From positions 6,944,001 through 7,008,000 of the forward strand of contig NC_059538.1 in the NCBI RefSeq assembly GCF_905220415.1: a DNA stretch of 64,000 nucleotides. The letters are read 5' to 3'. Under the pieces are notes generated by a model that saw nothing but the letters and a program-made list of their open reading frames with translations, was not told where the DNA came from and made no database searches. Position numbers and translations under genes: made by a program. The stretch's first letter is position 1. Every line of letters begins with the position of its first letter. This document shows positions 1-12,110 of the stretch, piece by piece. This DNA comes from Colias croceus (lineage: Eukaryota > Arthropoda > Insecta > Lepidoptera > Pieridae).

Positions 1-3000
1 CTTTTCAGTGCCTAATTTCGAAACAAACTCCTCTGCGAGCTGGTGACCGAAATTATACTCTGAATCCTCTGATGTGATCTCATCTATATTAGCATTTGCA
101 CTGGTATATTTCTTCAACTGTTTCTTCAAGTGATCCACACTCAACTCTTCATCTTGTAATGAATTAAGTAACTAGAAGAACAATGATGAATGTATTATAT
201 AAGAGCATATACATCTAAGCCGTAAGGAAAAAATCATTCTTAACTACTAATAACTTGACAATTGGCAAGAGACCGCTCAGGACCGGGGAAGGTGGAGAGT
301 TCTCGTCTCGGAGGCCAAGACCCACTTCGGGGTTTCAGCGCCACAGGAGTAAGTAAGTAAGTAACTACTAATAAACATACCTGGGTTAGGAAATAAAAGG
401 CTTCCCTATTCGAGTTTCTATCCTGAGCGACATAATTAAAAGCACTTCGTACAGCGATGCCCAGAGGCGTGTTGTTGGGAGCTAACACGATACCCACACG
501 TACCGGAGTTGCGTGCTTGAGTAAAGTTTCGCCTAGTTTTAATGGCGGTGCAGATGATGCGGAAGTTGGATCGACAATTATTACCTGCAAATTTGTGTGC
601 TTTAGTTTGCAGACAGATTGTGGAAAGCATACAATACATATATGTAACAAAGTGAAATTATGTATTAGAGCTGAATTTTTATATATGAAGATCTGGATTA
701 ATTACATATTTTTTTACTTACCCAAACACATAAGTCAAATTTATGGAATTGATGATAACATACTGCATAATAATGTAGGAAAATATTTTAATTTATTTTA
801 TTAAATTTTAACTGACCACAGGGTTCCAAATTACTTACATAATTATAAATATTCCTTCTCAGGTTCCTCAACATTCCAGGATATGTTGGCCTCAGTAATT
901 CCATGAATGAAGAGGGCCAACGTCGGTAACGTTCATCCGATTCGAGATCATTTAGCCAGGTTATAGAAGAGTCCCTGATGTCCAACCCATACTCCTCCCA
1001 AGTGTAGGACTCACCCAACTCCAAAGTCATTAGTGTATTTATTAATTTCTTTGATAGGCCTATTAACAATTATATTATAAACTTATATTATAATTATTTA
1101 CAAAAGTATGAAAAATCATTTTAAATAGACATTGTTTTGGTTTACATTTATGTAAACCAAAAATGGCCAGGAATGTTATCACATTATAATTTTTTTGTAA
1201 AACGCTATTGTACTAATTCAGCATATTTACACTTTCATATCTCATGTCTAATATAGAGAATTGAAAGCAGTTTTTTTTTTTCATTTATCAAGACACATTT
1301 TTACCTAAAGCATGAAGTGTGTTCATTGGTCCAATATCTTCTCTCAGAGAATTCAAAAGCGCCATAATATCAACCTCTTCTGCATCATATTGCGCTCCAG
1401 ACACCAAAAGCAACGGTTCTGCCGGTCGCAGGCCCAGCGACGATGCCCACACGTCTTGGTTATACAATACTTCGTCACGGAAAGATCGCGGTACATTCAC
1501 GTGAATAAGAGATTTTGTCTAAAATTTAAATAATTTATTTGTTTGATGTCATTCAAGGATTTTTTAAATTCAAATGCAAAATATAAGTTTGATTATGAAA
1601 GAATTTTTGTGTGTGTACACTTTTTCTTTCTATATTTCGAAACATCACATAAATTTCGATTGGGTAGATCTAGCATAAAATTTATTCAACTATTATTCAA
1701 ACAATGAATTTAAATAATTATTGTTTTATAGTAGTAACCTGCATAGGGAAGTTCTGTGCTATAGACGTAAGCACTCGCAGGGCCTCATCACCACCGGCAT
1801 CGTGGGCATCAATAACTGCAGCCGCAGCTTGCATACTGAGTGCTTGCATTTGCCACACTTTAAGGGGCTCTAACTCTTCACTCATTTCAGACAGGTGACG
1901 TCTGAACCTTTCCAATGGTGTTCGGAGTGCAGGGAATAGATTCCTGTAATATCCATACATTTATACATTTAAAAGGTGCTTATGATGAAAAATGACTATA
2001 AACATAGCAATATTTTGTTGGCATATGAATGGATTGGAATTTAGAAACAATGAAAAAGTTATAAAAATCAACATCATCATACATTAATATATTGTTTTTT
2101 ATTATTTACTCATTATTTACTCACTTAAGCCTTCCAAAATTAAATCCATCTATTTGATTTTGCGGGTCATTTTCGTCCTCTTCTTCTGATGGTACTGAAG
2201 TATCACCTTCATTTTCCTTAGGAGTTGTATCATCCTGACTTTTGTACTCTGTGCTTTTTAATTGCAGTTCTACACCATAGCCAGATAAACGGAGTTTTGG
2301 TTTACCCCTTGGCTAAAATTGAAAATACTTATTTGAAAAATACAGGCTTACTCATTTTTACTATATATTTATTTATTTTATTTATTTATTTATTTAAACA
2401 ATTAGATTACAGAGATCCATTTATGTTAGTAAGTGACTTATTAACTAATGTTAGTTAATATTAAAATACACTAATTATTGTCAGTTGATGAGGCACCCTA
2501 TGCGTAGACCTGTCGCTTTGAATGGACAAGTTCACGCACAAAGTGTCCCATGAAAGATGACATATATCTTTCCGAAATGATCATCATGAGACTGTTGCGA
2601 CTATGCCGCACTCTATCTAAAGTAGACGCTGTTTTTCTGCGTATAATTGCCCAGAAATCGTCAGTATGCGCATTAGCGTACATTCCAGACGCACTGCAGT
2701 AGGGAGGCAGTCCCAACAGCATTCTAAACGTATTATTATACATGACACGTAAGGCATTAAGCGATCTATCTGTATAGTCAAACCATAGACTACCCGTATT
2801 TACTTACAGGCACCTCTTTTTAGTCACTTAATTTTATGTTGTGCATGCAATACCTTTTTGACCCTATAAAAGATTTAAAGGGTTGAATTTTTAGTATTTC
2901 ATGTAATAAGGTGTAGCTAGTCTAACAATTCTTACCTTAACATTCCATCTCACAACATAGTTGATAACTCCTTTATCAGCATAGGCTGCTAATATTTTAT

Positions 3001-3981
3001 GCTTCACCGAAAACTCTGGCATTCCAAGTTCACCATACAATATTGCAGTGATTGTTCTGTTATCACTGCTTGGATATGTGTGATCTAACAAGTATGTCTC
3101 CAATCTATGATCATTCTGCAATAAAAAAAAAATAATGTAAATGAAGAAATGAAGAAATGAAATAAACATATTATATCTAAATTATTTTTTTCATAGCAAT
3201 TAATCCACTTACAGCTTCAAACTTCTCAATAGATTTAAGGACATCTCGTAATGCATCATTATCGCAAATCTTTCGAGACGCAATTGCTACAAATACATCA
3301 CAGGCCACTACTTTGGCTCCATTTTGGTTGGCAATTTCATCAAACATCCTAACTGTTGGTGAATTCAAGTGCATAGACAGTGCTAGCTTAGCCATACGCA
3401 ACTGAGCTGGTGGCAGCAGTGTGCTTGCAACGCCTATACATGAATCATAAATCTCTTTGTCTGTTTCTGAAAAACAGAATTAAATCACCCATAAGAAATA
3501 AATGTAGGGTCGTTGATTTGGAGGTACAGTGCAAAATCAAGGGGTTCTGATCAAATCTTCGGCATAGACAAACAAGAATAAGGTCTGCAGAAAGCTGATC
3601 ACCTTCTTTTACGTCAAATCAATCATGAAAAATATATAATAATAATTGCATTACCTAATTAAAGGCCCGGAAAGGAGACATAGGACTACAATTTTACAAA
3701 CTTAGTTATTTTGATTAATATTTTATCCACTTACCCAAAAGATAGAGACTAGATTTTAGGGAGTTAATACCATCAACGTAAGACCAAAACAAATCTACAC
3801 TCTCTCCAGAGAGATATTCAGCTAACTCTAATACTATAGGAGTAGCTTCCCATTTTGCACTCACGAAAGTGGTAACTCCTTTCGATTTCTTTTCTTCTCT
3901 TTGTTTTTCTGGATTTGCAATGCCATTAAAAACATGTGCTAATAATGTTATTATAAAAATAATACACCCGGTTGTCTTCAT
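1..3981 (-). CDS. Uggt: UDP-glucose:glycoprotein glucosyltransferase, N-terminal part (gene runs off left edge)
   Basis: UGGT is the ER-lumen folding sensor that re-glucosylates misfolded N-glycoproteins so that they rebind calnexin/calreticulin. Nine exons fit in frame: 3735-3981, 3213-3466, 2936-3115, 2125-2312, 1739-1943, 1305-1518, 839-1059, 381-584 and 1-171, giving 628 codons; the family is about 1500 residues. The ATG at 3981 opens a signal peptide (MKTTGCIIFIITLLAHVFNG), followed by the family-typical stretch SKGVTTFVSAKWEATPIVLE. Further family-like segments are LDIRDSSITWLNDLESDERY, then RWPSSFMELLRPTYPGMLRN. These belong to the thioredoxin-like sensor domains; the GT24 catalytic domain lies outside the window. 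An acidic linker (exon 2125-2312) is the least conserved part. The gene is divergent from Tango11, about 1.4 kb away between start codons. Two introns carry LINE scraps (240-365 and 2498-2743). Identification is firm; exon ends are inferred. Confidence 0.93.
245..365 (+). mobile_element. 3' tail of a truncated non-LTR retrotransposon with TAAG repeats
   Basis: Within a UGGT intron the plus strand reads RWRVLVSEAKTHFGVSAPQE then a stop, typical of the last residues of lepidopteran non-LTR polyproteins. It is followed by a short (TAAG)n tail at about 349-364. Only the extreme 3' end is present, as expected from 5'-truncated target-primed insertion. The exact LINE family was not determined. Confidence 0.6.
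2498..2743 (-). mobile_element. LINE fragment, C-terminal region of the reverse transcriptase ORF
   Basis: An 81-codon open stretch in the UGGT intron between the exons at 2125-2312 and 2936-3115. It contains YNNTFRMLLGLPPYCSASGM and a following RHSRNSLMMIISERY, which resembles the C-terminal part of lepidopteran non-LTR retrotransposon ORF2 (the usual pattern is YNN.FR.LL.LP..CSASGMF). It is not bounded by splice sites that fit the UGGT frame. It is an insertion relic, not a UGGT exon. Confidence 0.6.
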
Positions 3982-5362
3982 TGTTTTCACGTTATAAGCG
4001 CTATAAGCAAGTGGCCTGATATGAAATAATATATTACTACGTTACATTAAACATATGCATATTTTTTCTTATGATAAGTAAATTTAATTTCTAAATTTAA
4101 TTTTGCTAATAATAACATTAATGCATTGCCTGTACACATAAACTGCTAGGCTTAACCATAGGGCTTAACACCGCCAATGACCGATTAACACGGCACAATT
4201 TTGATTTTGACATAGGTAACGTGAACGATAAAGTTTTCTAATGACTTTTGCACCAAACGTCAATTTTGTCATTGAGATTTTTTTTTGTAGGGCAAGAAGA
4301 TGAGCCACAGAATAGAAAAAACAAAGTTTTGTTTTTATAGTAAAAACAGTTTTTACTGTTCTGTGAGATGAGCCATGCCACAGAGCCATGCCGTTGCCAT
4401 GCCATATGCAATGCCATCAAGATATTATGCTATACTGAGATAATTGTCACGAAAGAAATCCCGCGGCAAACGCGAAGGGAATATTTTGATGTCTGTGACC
4501 AAATATTTCAAAATTCGTGTGTTCCATGTGTGTTCGCTACCGCCTACCCTAGATTCAATATCCTTGACTGTAACCTATGTGATTATCTTGGTTTAAACCC
4601 TACAGAACTAAAAAGGAAAGGAAACGTTCGTTCGTTACTGTGTTCGTTACGAACAGTCCTTCGTTTCGTATTTTAGTTGAAGTTTAATCGCACCACCTAT
4701 AAATATATAGGTAACTTTCGACGGATTACAAACTATAGCTTTTATTAATTTCCAAGAAAGAACCACATGTTTACTTTTAGATTTAAACATACAATATTTG
4801 TAAAAATAATATAAACTGAGTAAAAATTTCAATTAGTTTAAATAGGAGAAACTAAAATTTATGTCTCGATTATTAGAACACTATTTTTCTAAGCTAGTTT
4901 TACCCCGTATTATTTTAATCAAGTTTTAATCATTCCATCTACGAATAATATTATGGTACTACAATGTGGTACTAGTAAATCAATACACTGCATGCATTGA
5001 AACGTTATTTTGACTTTAGTAAAAAAATGTCGGTTTGACCTGTGGGTTTGACAGATTTCTGTATTCTGAAATCTGAATACGAGAATCGAGATACCTACCT
5101 ACCTATGGATTATCAGTAAAATTTAAGGATTTTGAACTAAATCGAGTAAGGTATAAATGAATTGTGCAGACATTTTGTTTTAAATTCGTGAGTGGTATTT
5201 ATTTTTTTATTGAATAAAATATTTAGATAAAGAACGTAAAAGACAAAAGTTTTGGTGACTTGCATACCTACCTACATTCCATTCGTAAAAGATACGTGTT
5301 CTAATGTTCTAATTCTTTAGAAGCCACTTATAAATCTTTCTGACTTTACCATATTAGGTTTT
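3982..5362. promoter_or_regulatory. Intergenic region between divergent Uggt and Tango11
   Basis: This interval holds the 5' ends and presumably the promoters of both divergent genes. It is AT-rich, with no TATA box or other motif that can be assigned with confidence. A run of ATGCC-like words lies at 4373-4420. An open frame at 4368-4676 has no recognisable protein character. Confidence 0.4.
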
Positions 5363-6824
5363 ATGAAAGATACAACAATGCAGTATACTTCAGATGAAGC
5401 TTACGCTCGGCTAATAAGTCACAATATGACGGTGCCACAAAGAATAAAGGTAATTAAACAAATAATGAAATAAACATTAACAGTTTCTTTGTATCAATAT
5501 ATTTTAAGTTAACAACCTCTAAATTAATAATATTAAGTATGCATAATAAGTATAGGTTTACTTAATGAAAGATCATCACGAATTGTATATCATTAAGAAA
5601 ACTATATATTTATTTATCTAGGCTACAGGAGATGTCATGGATGAAGAAAATACACCAAATGGAATAATATCTGGATGGGACTATGCAAATGAGAAATTTG
5701 ACATGAAAGTTCCAGAAAGAATCTTGGTTGTAGGCCAGGATCAGCACATTGGTAAATTTCATGTGAACTTGTTAATTAGGAGCGTTAAATATATTCATTT
5801 ACATTTAGATAATACCTTAAAATATTGGATGACTACTCTAAAATACAATCTGGGCCCACTTTTTCACTATACTGAAAATTTGAGCAGATTTTTAATATAA
5901 TTTAGTTTTAAAATAAGTTATCCATTCATATTAATAATTGTAATTTTATTCAATCTATCTAATCTATATCCAAAATCCTATCATAATATTCAAATCATTG
6001 TAAACCTAAAATAATTACAAATCTTTACAAATTTAACTTCTTCCTTTATAACTAACGTTTTTAAGGAAATTACAGTGTAAATAGAATAGAAGGAAAATAT
6101 TATCTGTAATTAATTAGTATAAAATAATGATAATGATAAACCTTATGACATTGCTAAATTTATTCAAATATTCCTTTATTTTATTTAAAGGCACCAAGGC
6201 TACTCCGAGGGAAATTCAATTGGATAATGCTGTACTACCAACTGATCCTGGAATGATTCGTGTTAGCACACCACCAAGAGTGATCACACTTGACCAGCAC
6301 TACTTCCCATCTGCAGATGACTTTCCACCTGGAACTGCTAATTCCCCCCCTCAGCACATAAGATCCGCACGTTCACAGGGGGAAGTAGTTCGCCCAATAT
6401 TAGCACACCCTGATAATCTTAATGAGTCTACCATGACAGAATCCCGCTTGGTTCTAAGGTGATTATTTTTCCAACTTGTAATGATTAGGAATATTTCTTC
6501 TTTCTAATAATAATAGAATATTCTTGGCTAGAAAACACTCATCATAATATTTTGGAATCGTAGATAGAAGAAGAATGGTACTTCATTTAAATAACCAATA
6601 ATGTTTTTGTTTCCAGAGATCCGACCCCTCCAATAGGAAACGGAGAGGGGCTATCAGCGGCTGAAGAATTGGTTCATCTTCGTCGGCAAATAGCCAAATT
6701 AAATCGACGTGTTATGACAATTGAAGCAGAAACACTTCAAAGACAACAAAAGGAGAAAATTGCTTATGCAATAAGCATTGCTTATTTGTTATTCAAAGTG
6801 ATCGCCTGGCTCAATAGATCTTAA
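5363..6824 (+). CDS. Tango11: Tango11 / mitochondrial fission factor (Mff) homologue
   Basis: Mff-family proteins are tail-anchored in the outer membrane of mitochondria and peroxisomes and recruit the dynamin Drp1 for fission. Four exons, 5363-5449, 5622-5751, 6191-6458 and 6617-6824, join in frame to 230 residues, the length expected for the insect protein. Visible features are an N-terminal block around YTSDEAYARLISHNMTVPQR, an MKVPERILVVG motif, proline-rich PPRVITLDQHYFP, a short coiled coil near AEELVHLRRQIAKLNRRV, and a hydrophobic C-terminal tail anchor (IAYAISIAYLLFKVIAWLNR) just before the stop. The first ATG in frame is used as the start; another lies five codons downstream. AATAAA occurs at 7165-7170. 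Function is known from the family; the assignment rests on the N-terminal motif plus tail-anchor architecture. Confidence 0.9.
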
Positions 6825-7164
6825 TCTATAATCATGAGCATAAAATTAAGATGAAGTTTTATAGTACTGTTGACTTCATGAAATTTGTCATGCAACCACT
6901 GGGTGGCAAATCTTATAGAGCCCTGATCCACTGTAGTTAAATTTATAAAGAAGGAAGTGTTAATCATCTAATGCAATTTGATTTGTTTAGTTAATAGGTG
7001 CATTTTTATACTTCTGTGATTGTGCTGCTGCAGTTGATTATATTAAGTGAATGTGGTTACATTGTTGGTATTCTAGTTAGTTATATTTAATGAAAAAATG
7101 AACTGTTAAGTTTCTTTTCACAGACATTGTTCATTTCCTTGGGTCATTATACTTTATAACTATT

Positions 7165-7170
7165 AATAAA
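7165..7170 (+). terminator. Poly(A) signal, Tango11
   Basis: AATAAA lies about 340 bp after the Tango11 stop and before the convergent PANK4-like gene. It is the first canonical hexamer downstream; a second lies near 7250. Confidence 0.5.
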
Positions 7171-7453
7171 GCTAAATCACATTAGAGTTTATGTATTTTA
7201 ATTCCATATACATTCACAAACAGTTGTTCAATTTTTAGTTTATATTGAAATAAATGGGTATCTATTAAATTAAAATATTATTTGAGGGTAACACTCAATA
7301 TATTCAAAATATGTCAGCTGACATTAACACAGTTATTATTAAACATTCACAATTGTAAAATTTCCTGTATCAAGAGACAATATGCTGGTAGTTAAATATT
7401 GACAGACTGATAAAATACTGTAAGAGTCACAATAGTAAGTTAAATCAATATAG

Positions 7454-8861
7454 TTATGTTTGTGAAGGCTTGTCTTCATATATAAATATAACAGAGAACA
7501 ATGGACCACCGAGTCTCTGTGCCAGCCAGGCATTTTTAACTACAGCCAGTTTTAGGGAATCCACAGCTAAGCGTGCATTGAGATTTGTGTGTAGTGCTCT
7601 GCCCATTCCTTCAAGTATAATCAGATCTACCCCTCTGATTTTCATCTCTGTTGCAAGATCTAAAAACAATTTATCCATTATAGTTATATACATTGTATGG
7701 ATATTATTTTATAAATGAATTAATAGAAAGCATAAAAATCATCATACCTACACTAATAGTTCTAAGATCAAGACATGGACCCCTTTGGCCACTTGATCTC
7801 ACAACTAAATTGCCTGTTGCAATAGCACCTGCAATAACAGGACAAATATGTGATGCACTTTGGAGTACATTTTCCAGCTCTGCATTTGTGATATCATTTA
7901 GTGCAGGCCATTCATTTGCACACAGTATAATGGATGTTCCCCTGAGCAGTAGACCTCTTACAAAAGGTAATATGCCTAGTACAACATCAACACCACTGTT
8001 GTCTACAAATACTGCAGCACAATGATGGACCGTCTTCTGTGAAGCAAAAGTTATCTTAAACTTAGTACACTATGACAATAATATGATAATTAGATTATTA
8101 TTAATACTTTAAGATTTCTTACCTCCAGTTTTTCAATCCATTTGTCAAAGCAATCATACAGCCAAGGTCTTTTTTGAATTTTTTGTAATGCCTCATATAG
8201 ACCACAATCAAGAATAGAGGTTACAGCTTGTGCCCCCCAATCAAACATATTGCCTATGATCAACATTACAGTATTATATTGAGATATTGCAATTTATCAA
8301 ATACATTTTAATTTAATTTTCTTTACCTGCTAAGACACCACTACAAAGGGCAATCCATCTTTGTCTTTCATCAACAAAAGCATCTATTTCAACCAGTCTT
8401 GAAGCGAGATTTGCCAGTGCTGCTTCATTTTCAAATTTCTTTTGTTGTTTCCATAAATCAAAAAAACCTTGTGCTCGAAGGCAAGTTTCGTTTATATCAA
8501 GCAGTAAGCGTATCGTTAACTGTCCATGAGCACTGAAATATTGTAAAATAAAATTGTTATCATATGAGGTAAATGTTAACACTTTTCATTGTAATTTAAT
8601 AAACACAAAATAATCTACTTACAGAGGATTAACTCGTAGTTCTTTTAATGCCTCCACGTAACAAGTTTTGAACTTTAGGGCTCGTATTTCAATTGTAGGG
8701 TCATCTTTATTGGTTAGAGCAAAATTAACATATTTATCTACAAGTTTTTCGCATGTATTTAACCAGTATTCCCTTGCATCTTCATCTGCTAATAAGTCCA
8801 AAGTATCTGGACTATATTTATCTGGCTCACTCAATATGTGCGACAAGCCAAAATGTTCCAT
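7454..8861 (-). CDS. 4'-phosphopantetheine phosphatase (PANK4-like, DUF89 domain only)
   Basis: The protein matches the DUF89/ARMT1-like metal-dependent phosphatase domain found at the C terminus of vertebrate PANK4. In insects it is a stand-alone enzyme that removes the phosphate from 4'-phosphopantetheine or damaged derivatives and so limits CoA synthesis. Five exons, 8623-8861, 8327-8532, 8123-8253, 7748-8033 (or 8036; two acceptors 3 nt apart) and 7454-7659, give about 355 residues. Diagnostic segments are the metal/active-site FVDNSGVDVVLGILPFVRGL (within exon 7748-8033), ILEGMGRALHTNLNARLAVD and the C-terminal KNAWLAQRLGG. No pantothenate kinase domain precedes it. The start ATG at 8861 gives the usual MEHFGL-type beginning. 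The gene is convergent with Tango11. Confidence 0.9.
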
Positions 8862-9167
8862 TCCTATAACTATTACCTCGCCGAGAAAACAATTGAAAAT
8901 AATTAACTGCTAAATATACATATTGTCTTATCCCATTGTATTATTTTATCGGTATGCTAATGTCCATATTGTTTTTATCTTATCACTACGAATCCGACGG
9001 GCGACGAATCTACCTACCACTACCTACATATAATAAACAATTGAAAATTGAAATAGATTTATATTTATATAGAGAAGAATAAGTACCTACAGATACCTAG
9101 GTATATTACGTAGGTACTGAAAAATGTAAACACGTCTGTGTTGCTATATCGTAATTTAGAAGCTTTA

Positions 9168-9340
9168 GGACCCGTTTCCACCTGCAAGTAAACTTCTGCA
9201 AGAACTGTCCGACAGTCTGTCTGACAGCAGCTTGCATGTGTAAACTCGGCGTTTCCACCTGCAAGTAGACTTGCAAGTTGCTGTCAGACAGACTGTCGAA
9301 CACTTCTCGCGGAAGTTTTCTTGCAGGTGGAAACGCGGCC
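9168..9340. mobile_element. MITE with TTA target duplication (copy A)
   Basis: A 173-bp element whose ends are inverted repeats (GACCCGTTTCCACCTGCAAG at left, complemented by CTTGCAGGTGGAAACGCGG at right), flanked by TTA on both sides (9165-9167 and 9341-9343). The 3-bp TTA duplication suggests Harbinger-type mobilisation. The interior contains a second partial inverted copy of the same words, making a compound hairpin. Confidence 0.75.
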
Positions 9341-9736
9341 TTAGTCACTGTTTGCTACCAAGTTTGCTACCAACGCAAACTTTGCACCCCATCATTGGAA
9401 TTTTGGGTCGAAAATGACCTTGATCGATAGGTCTTCGTTAGGTCCTTTAAGGTCCCACAATTTTTTCGTTAGGTCCCCTTTAGTTTTTTTTTAAATATTT
9501 TTTTAAATTTTGGGTATTAAAAAAATACACTTAAGGCCCAGTTTCACCAAGCTCTGTTAGTTAGTTTAACACGCTGTTAACTCTTTTAACGGGACATCAA
9601 TGTTAGGGAGTGTCCCACCATGACCTAATCGAGGTTTAGTTTCCTTAAGGCATCATATTTAATTACTGGCATAGAGGCTCTTTAAATTTTTAACAAGCGA
9701 TTAGAAAAAATGATTTGATGTTTTCTTGCTGTCAAG

Positions 9737-10262
9737 ATGGACTCTGCATACTATTTTATTTTTGAAAATGAAGTTGTGTTGGATGATTTGTATAATTTGG
9801 ATTATATAGTGCGACCGCGACGGCCCAGAATTTATAAAGACGTCGTCATTGTTTCGTAGAATATGATGATGTTGATTTTAGTACAAGATTTCGTTTATCA
9901 AAACAATCAGTTTTGGAAGTATTGCAATTTATTGAAGATAAACTTGAATAACCGTCGGATCTGTAAGTAAAACTATCTCGTGAGGTAATATAAAAATATT
10001 TATAATAAATATAAATATATTTATGTGCATAAAAGGTTTCTTCCTACATACTGTATTATTTTCAATTAAACCATAATAATCCTGTGAGTCATGTCAAATC
10101 TAGTATTGAATACCAATATAGGCAATATAGGTACCTATTTAAAATGTAAACTTCACCACTACTCAGGTAAGGCTCAGGCCTCCTCATGATTATGAAATGT
10201 ACTTATCTTAATTTTAAATTCTGTTTTAGGAATCAATCAGTTTCACCTACAGACCAACAGCT
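9737..10262 (+). pseudogene. Harbinger transposase, N-terminal relic
   Basis: From the ATG at 9737 the frame encodes YYFIFENEVVLDDL, then RPRRPRIYKD. A one-base shift near 9840 leads into EYDDVDFSTRFRLSKQSVLE, the classical HARBI1-like N-terminal pattern (RFRLSK..V..VL..IE). A separated piece near 10234 reads NQSVSPTDQQL, the next block of the family. The DDE catalytic region is missing. The copy is non-functional. Confidence 0.7.
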
Positions 10263-10267
10263 TATTG

Positions 10268-10440
10268 TAGTGCAGTGCAGTGATGGCTCAGTGGTGAAAA
10301 ACATTGTGAGGAAACCGACATATCATAAGATAGCGTGGTGGATAATGACCTGATCCCTTACCGTGTTTAAGTTTAAGTTAGCACTACCAATCCCATGTCC
10401 CAGCAGTGAGAACGTATATGGGCTGACGATGATGATGATC
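10268..10440 (+). mobile_element. Short LINE/SINE-type 3' end with GAT repeats
   Basis: The text runs from a GTGAGGAAACC word through GTGGTGGATAATGACC to a terminal (GAT)n tract at 10428-10437. This is the usual 3' end of RTE-like LINEs and their SINEs in Lepidoptera. It sits inside the Harbinger relic, so it is a later insertion. Confidence 0.5.
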
Positions 10441-11358
10441 CTAATTTAATTTAAATGTGACATTGTTATAGAAATATGTAATTTTTCATGTTACCTAAAT
10501 AAATAAAACTTGTGTTTTTATAAAACATTTTTATTGTACCCTTAGATTGTACCTATCAACATCATTCAATAAATTGGTTATAACAACTAGATAATAGGTT
10601 ATTACGAACAAGAATTTACTATTAATTTACTGCTTTCTTTTATGTTTGTCTTTATTTTTCTTGTTAATTGCTCTTCTAGTATGAGATCTCTCCACTTTCC
10701 TTCGTACTCCGAATTTTTTTTCGTAATTTCAACCAGATCCAGTTTACCTTCTACCAAGTGAAATTGAACCGCGATTTTTCTTCAACATTATTGTATTTAT
10801 TCAACTCAAAATAAAATTAAAATAACACAAGAAAAATCACAACAAAACAATCTCCAAATAACATCAAACATTTGTAACCATGGTAACGACCAAATCGTTT
10901 GACATATAAACCAGTAAACGTAAAAGTTACTACATGATTATTAAATTTTATACTGTATTAGAACATCTCGATTTAGTCGAATTACCAAACATGACAGTTA
11001 TTATACAACTAGAACAAATAGCCCTAATGTGCGAAACTATGGCATTGTCAACTATGACATTTTGTTTCGGGCGGTTTAAAATACGAATGAATGATTCGTG
11101 AGTCGCTCAGTTAAAGGTCGATTTGATAATCGGCTGTTAGATTTCCTTCATGGGACCTGAAGAGTTGACAACGATGTTAAAATACATGTTTATTTTGAAG
11201 CTCGATTAATAAATCTCTGATTTAGAAAATATTGGTGAAATCGGGACTTAGCACCCCATCAATGGAATTTTGGGTCGAAAATGACCTTGATCGATAGGTC
11301 TCCGTTAGGTCCTTTAAGGTCCACAATTTTTTCGTTAGGTCCCCTTTAGTTTTTTTTT

Positions 11359-11452
11359 CCGCGTTTCCACCTGCAAGTAGACTTGCAAGTTGCTGTCAGA
11401 CAGACTGTCGGACATTTCTCGCGGAAGTTTTCTTGCAGGTGGAAACGCGGCC
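11359..11452. mobile_element. MITE copy B (short form of the 9168 element)
   Basis: A 94-bp near-palindrome bounded by CCGCGTTTCCACCTGCAAG and its complement, almost identical to the right half of the element at 9168-9340. It is inserted in the T-rich tract of the second left terminal unit of the composite element. Confidence 0.65.
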
Positions 11453-11611
11453 TAAGAACATTATTAAAAGTAGTACTAAAAGTTTATGACAGTCTGAACG
11501 AAATGACATAAATATATAATCTGAAACATACGCAATTAAGTACGCAATATTAATACATACGTATAAACGAATTACATAATAGAAAGGTTACAAGATTAAA
11601 CATTACAAAAA

Positions 11612-11660
11612 AAAAACGGCTAAATGCGAGTCGGACCCACGCACGAAGGGTTCCGTACCA
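11612..11660 (+). repeat. Dispersed lepidopteran repeat word
   Basis: A run of A followed by CGGCTAAATGCGAGTCGGAC and CGAAGGGTTCCGTACCATTA. This string recurs very often in moth and butterfly genomes. The rest of that element was not recognised here. Confidence 0.45.
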
Positions 11661-11866
11661 TTAAAATGTTCTGTCAGTAAAAGTAACAGAGCGAAAATTT
11701 TAATAAATATATACTTACAAAATAAACATTATACTCTTTTTTGTGCAGTTGTGTATAATTTTAATATAATAAAGGTTATTTCTCATCTCATTTCAAATTA
11801 TAGCTAGAAGTAGTCCGTCACTAAGAAAGTCGTAAAAATTTACGACCTTTTAAGCGACGAGTTTTT

Positions 11867-12110
11867 AAATTCAACTCTATCACTAAGTTCATAAAGATTA
11901 AATTTGTATTTCTTTCCAAGATAGTGTCGTGGGGAGTGCGGTTCAATATCGCGTTCTAAATTCAACTTTATCGCTTAGTTCATAAAGATTAAATTTGTAT
12001 TTCTTTCCAAAATCGTCTCGTGGGGAGTGCGGTTCAATATCAGGTTCTAAATTCAACTTTATTGCTTAGTTCATAAAGATTAAATTTGAGTATTTTTTTT
12101 TCCAGTCTCG
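11867..12110. repeat. 91-bp tandem repeat, about 2.7 units
   Basis: AAATTCAACT starts units at 11867, 11958 and 12049 (period 91). Units share CATAAAGATTAAATTTG and GTGGGGAGTGCGGTTCAATA; the third is truncated. The array is in the middle of the composite element. Confidence 0.8.

Larger units (their letters stand above)
9534..11250. mobile_element. Degraded PIF/Harbinger transposon inside the larger element
   Basis: The ends are GGCCCAGTTTCACCAA and its imperfect complement TTGGTGAAATCGGGAC, flanked by TTA, which fits the 3-bp target duplication of Harbinger elements. The inside has a transposase N-terminus relic at 9737-10262, a LINE-derived 3' tail at about 10268-10440, and on the minus strand (about 10628-10790) a lysine/arginine-rich open stretch that may be the remains of the Myb-like accessory protein typical of this superfamily. 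Confidence 0.7.

Noticed and set aside
4368..4676. 102-codon open frame between Uggt and Tango11
   Set aside because: No recognisable domain; Cys/Arg-rich composition with no splice or promoter support.
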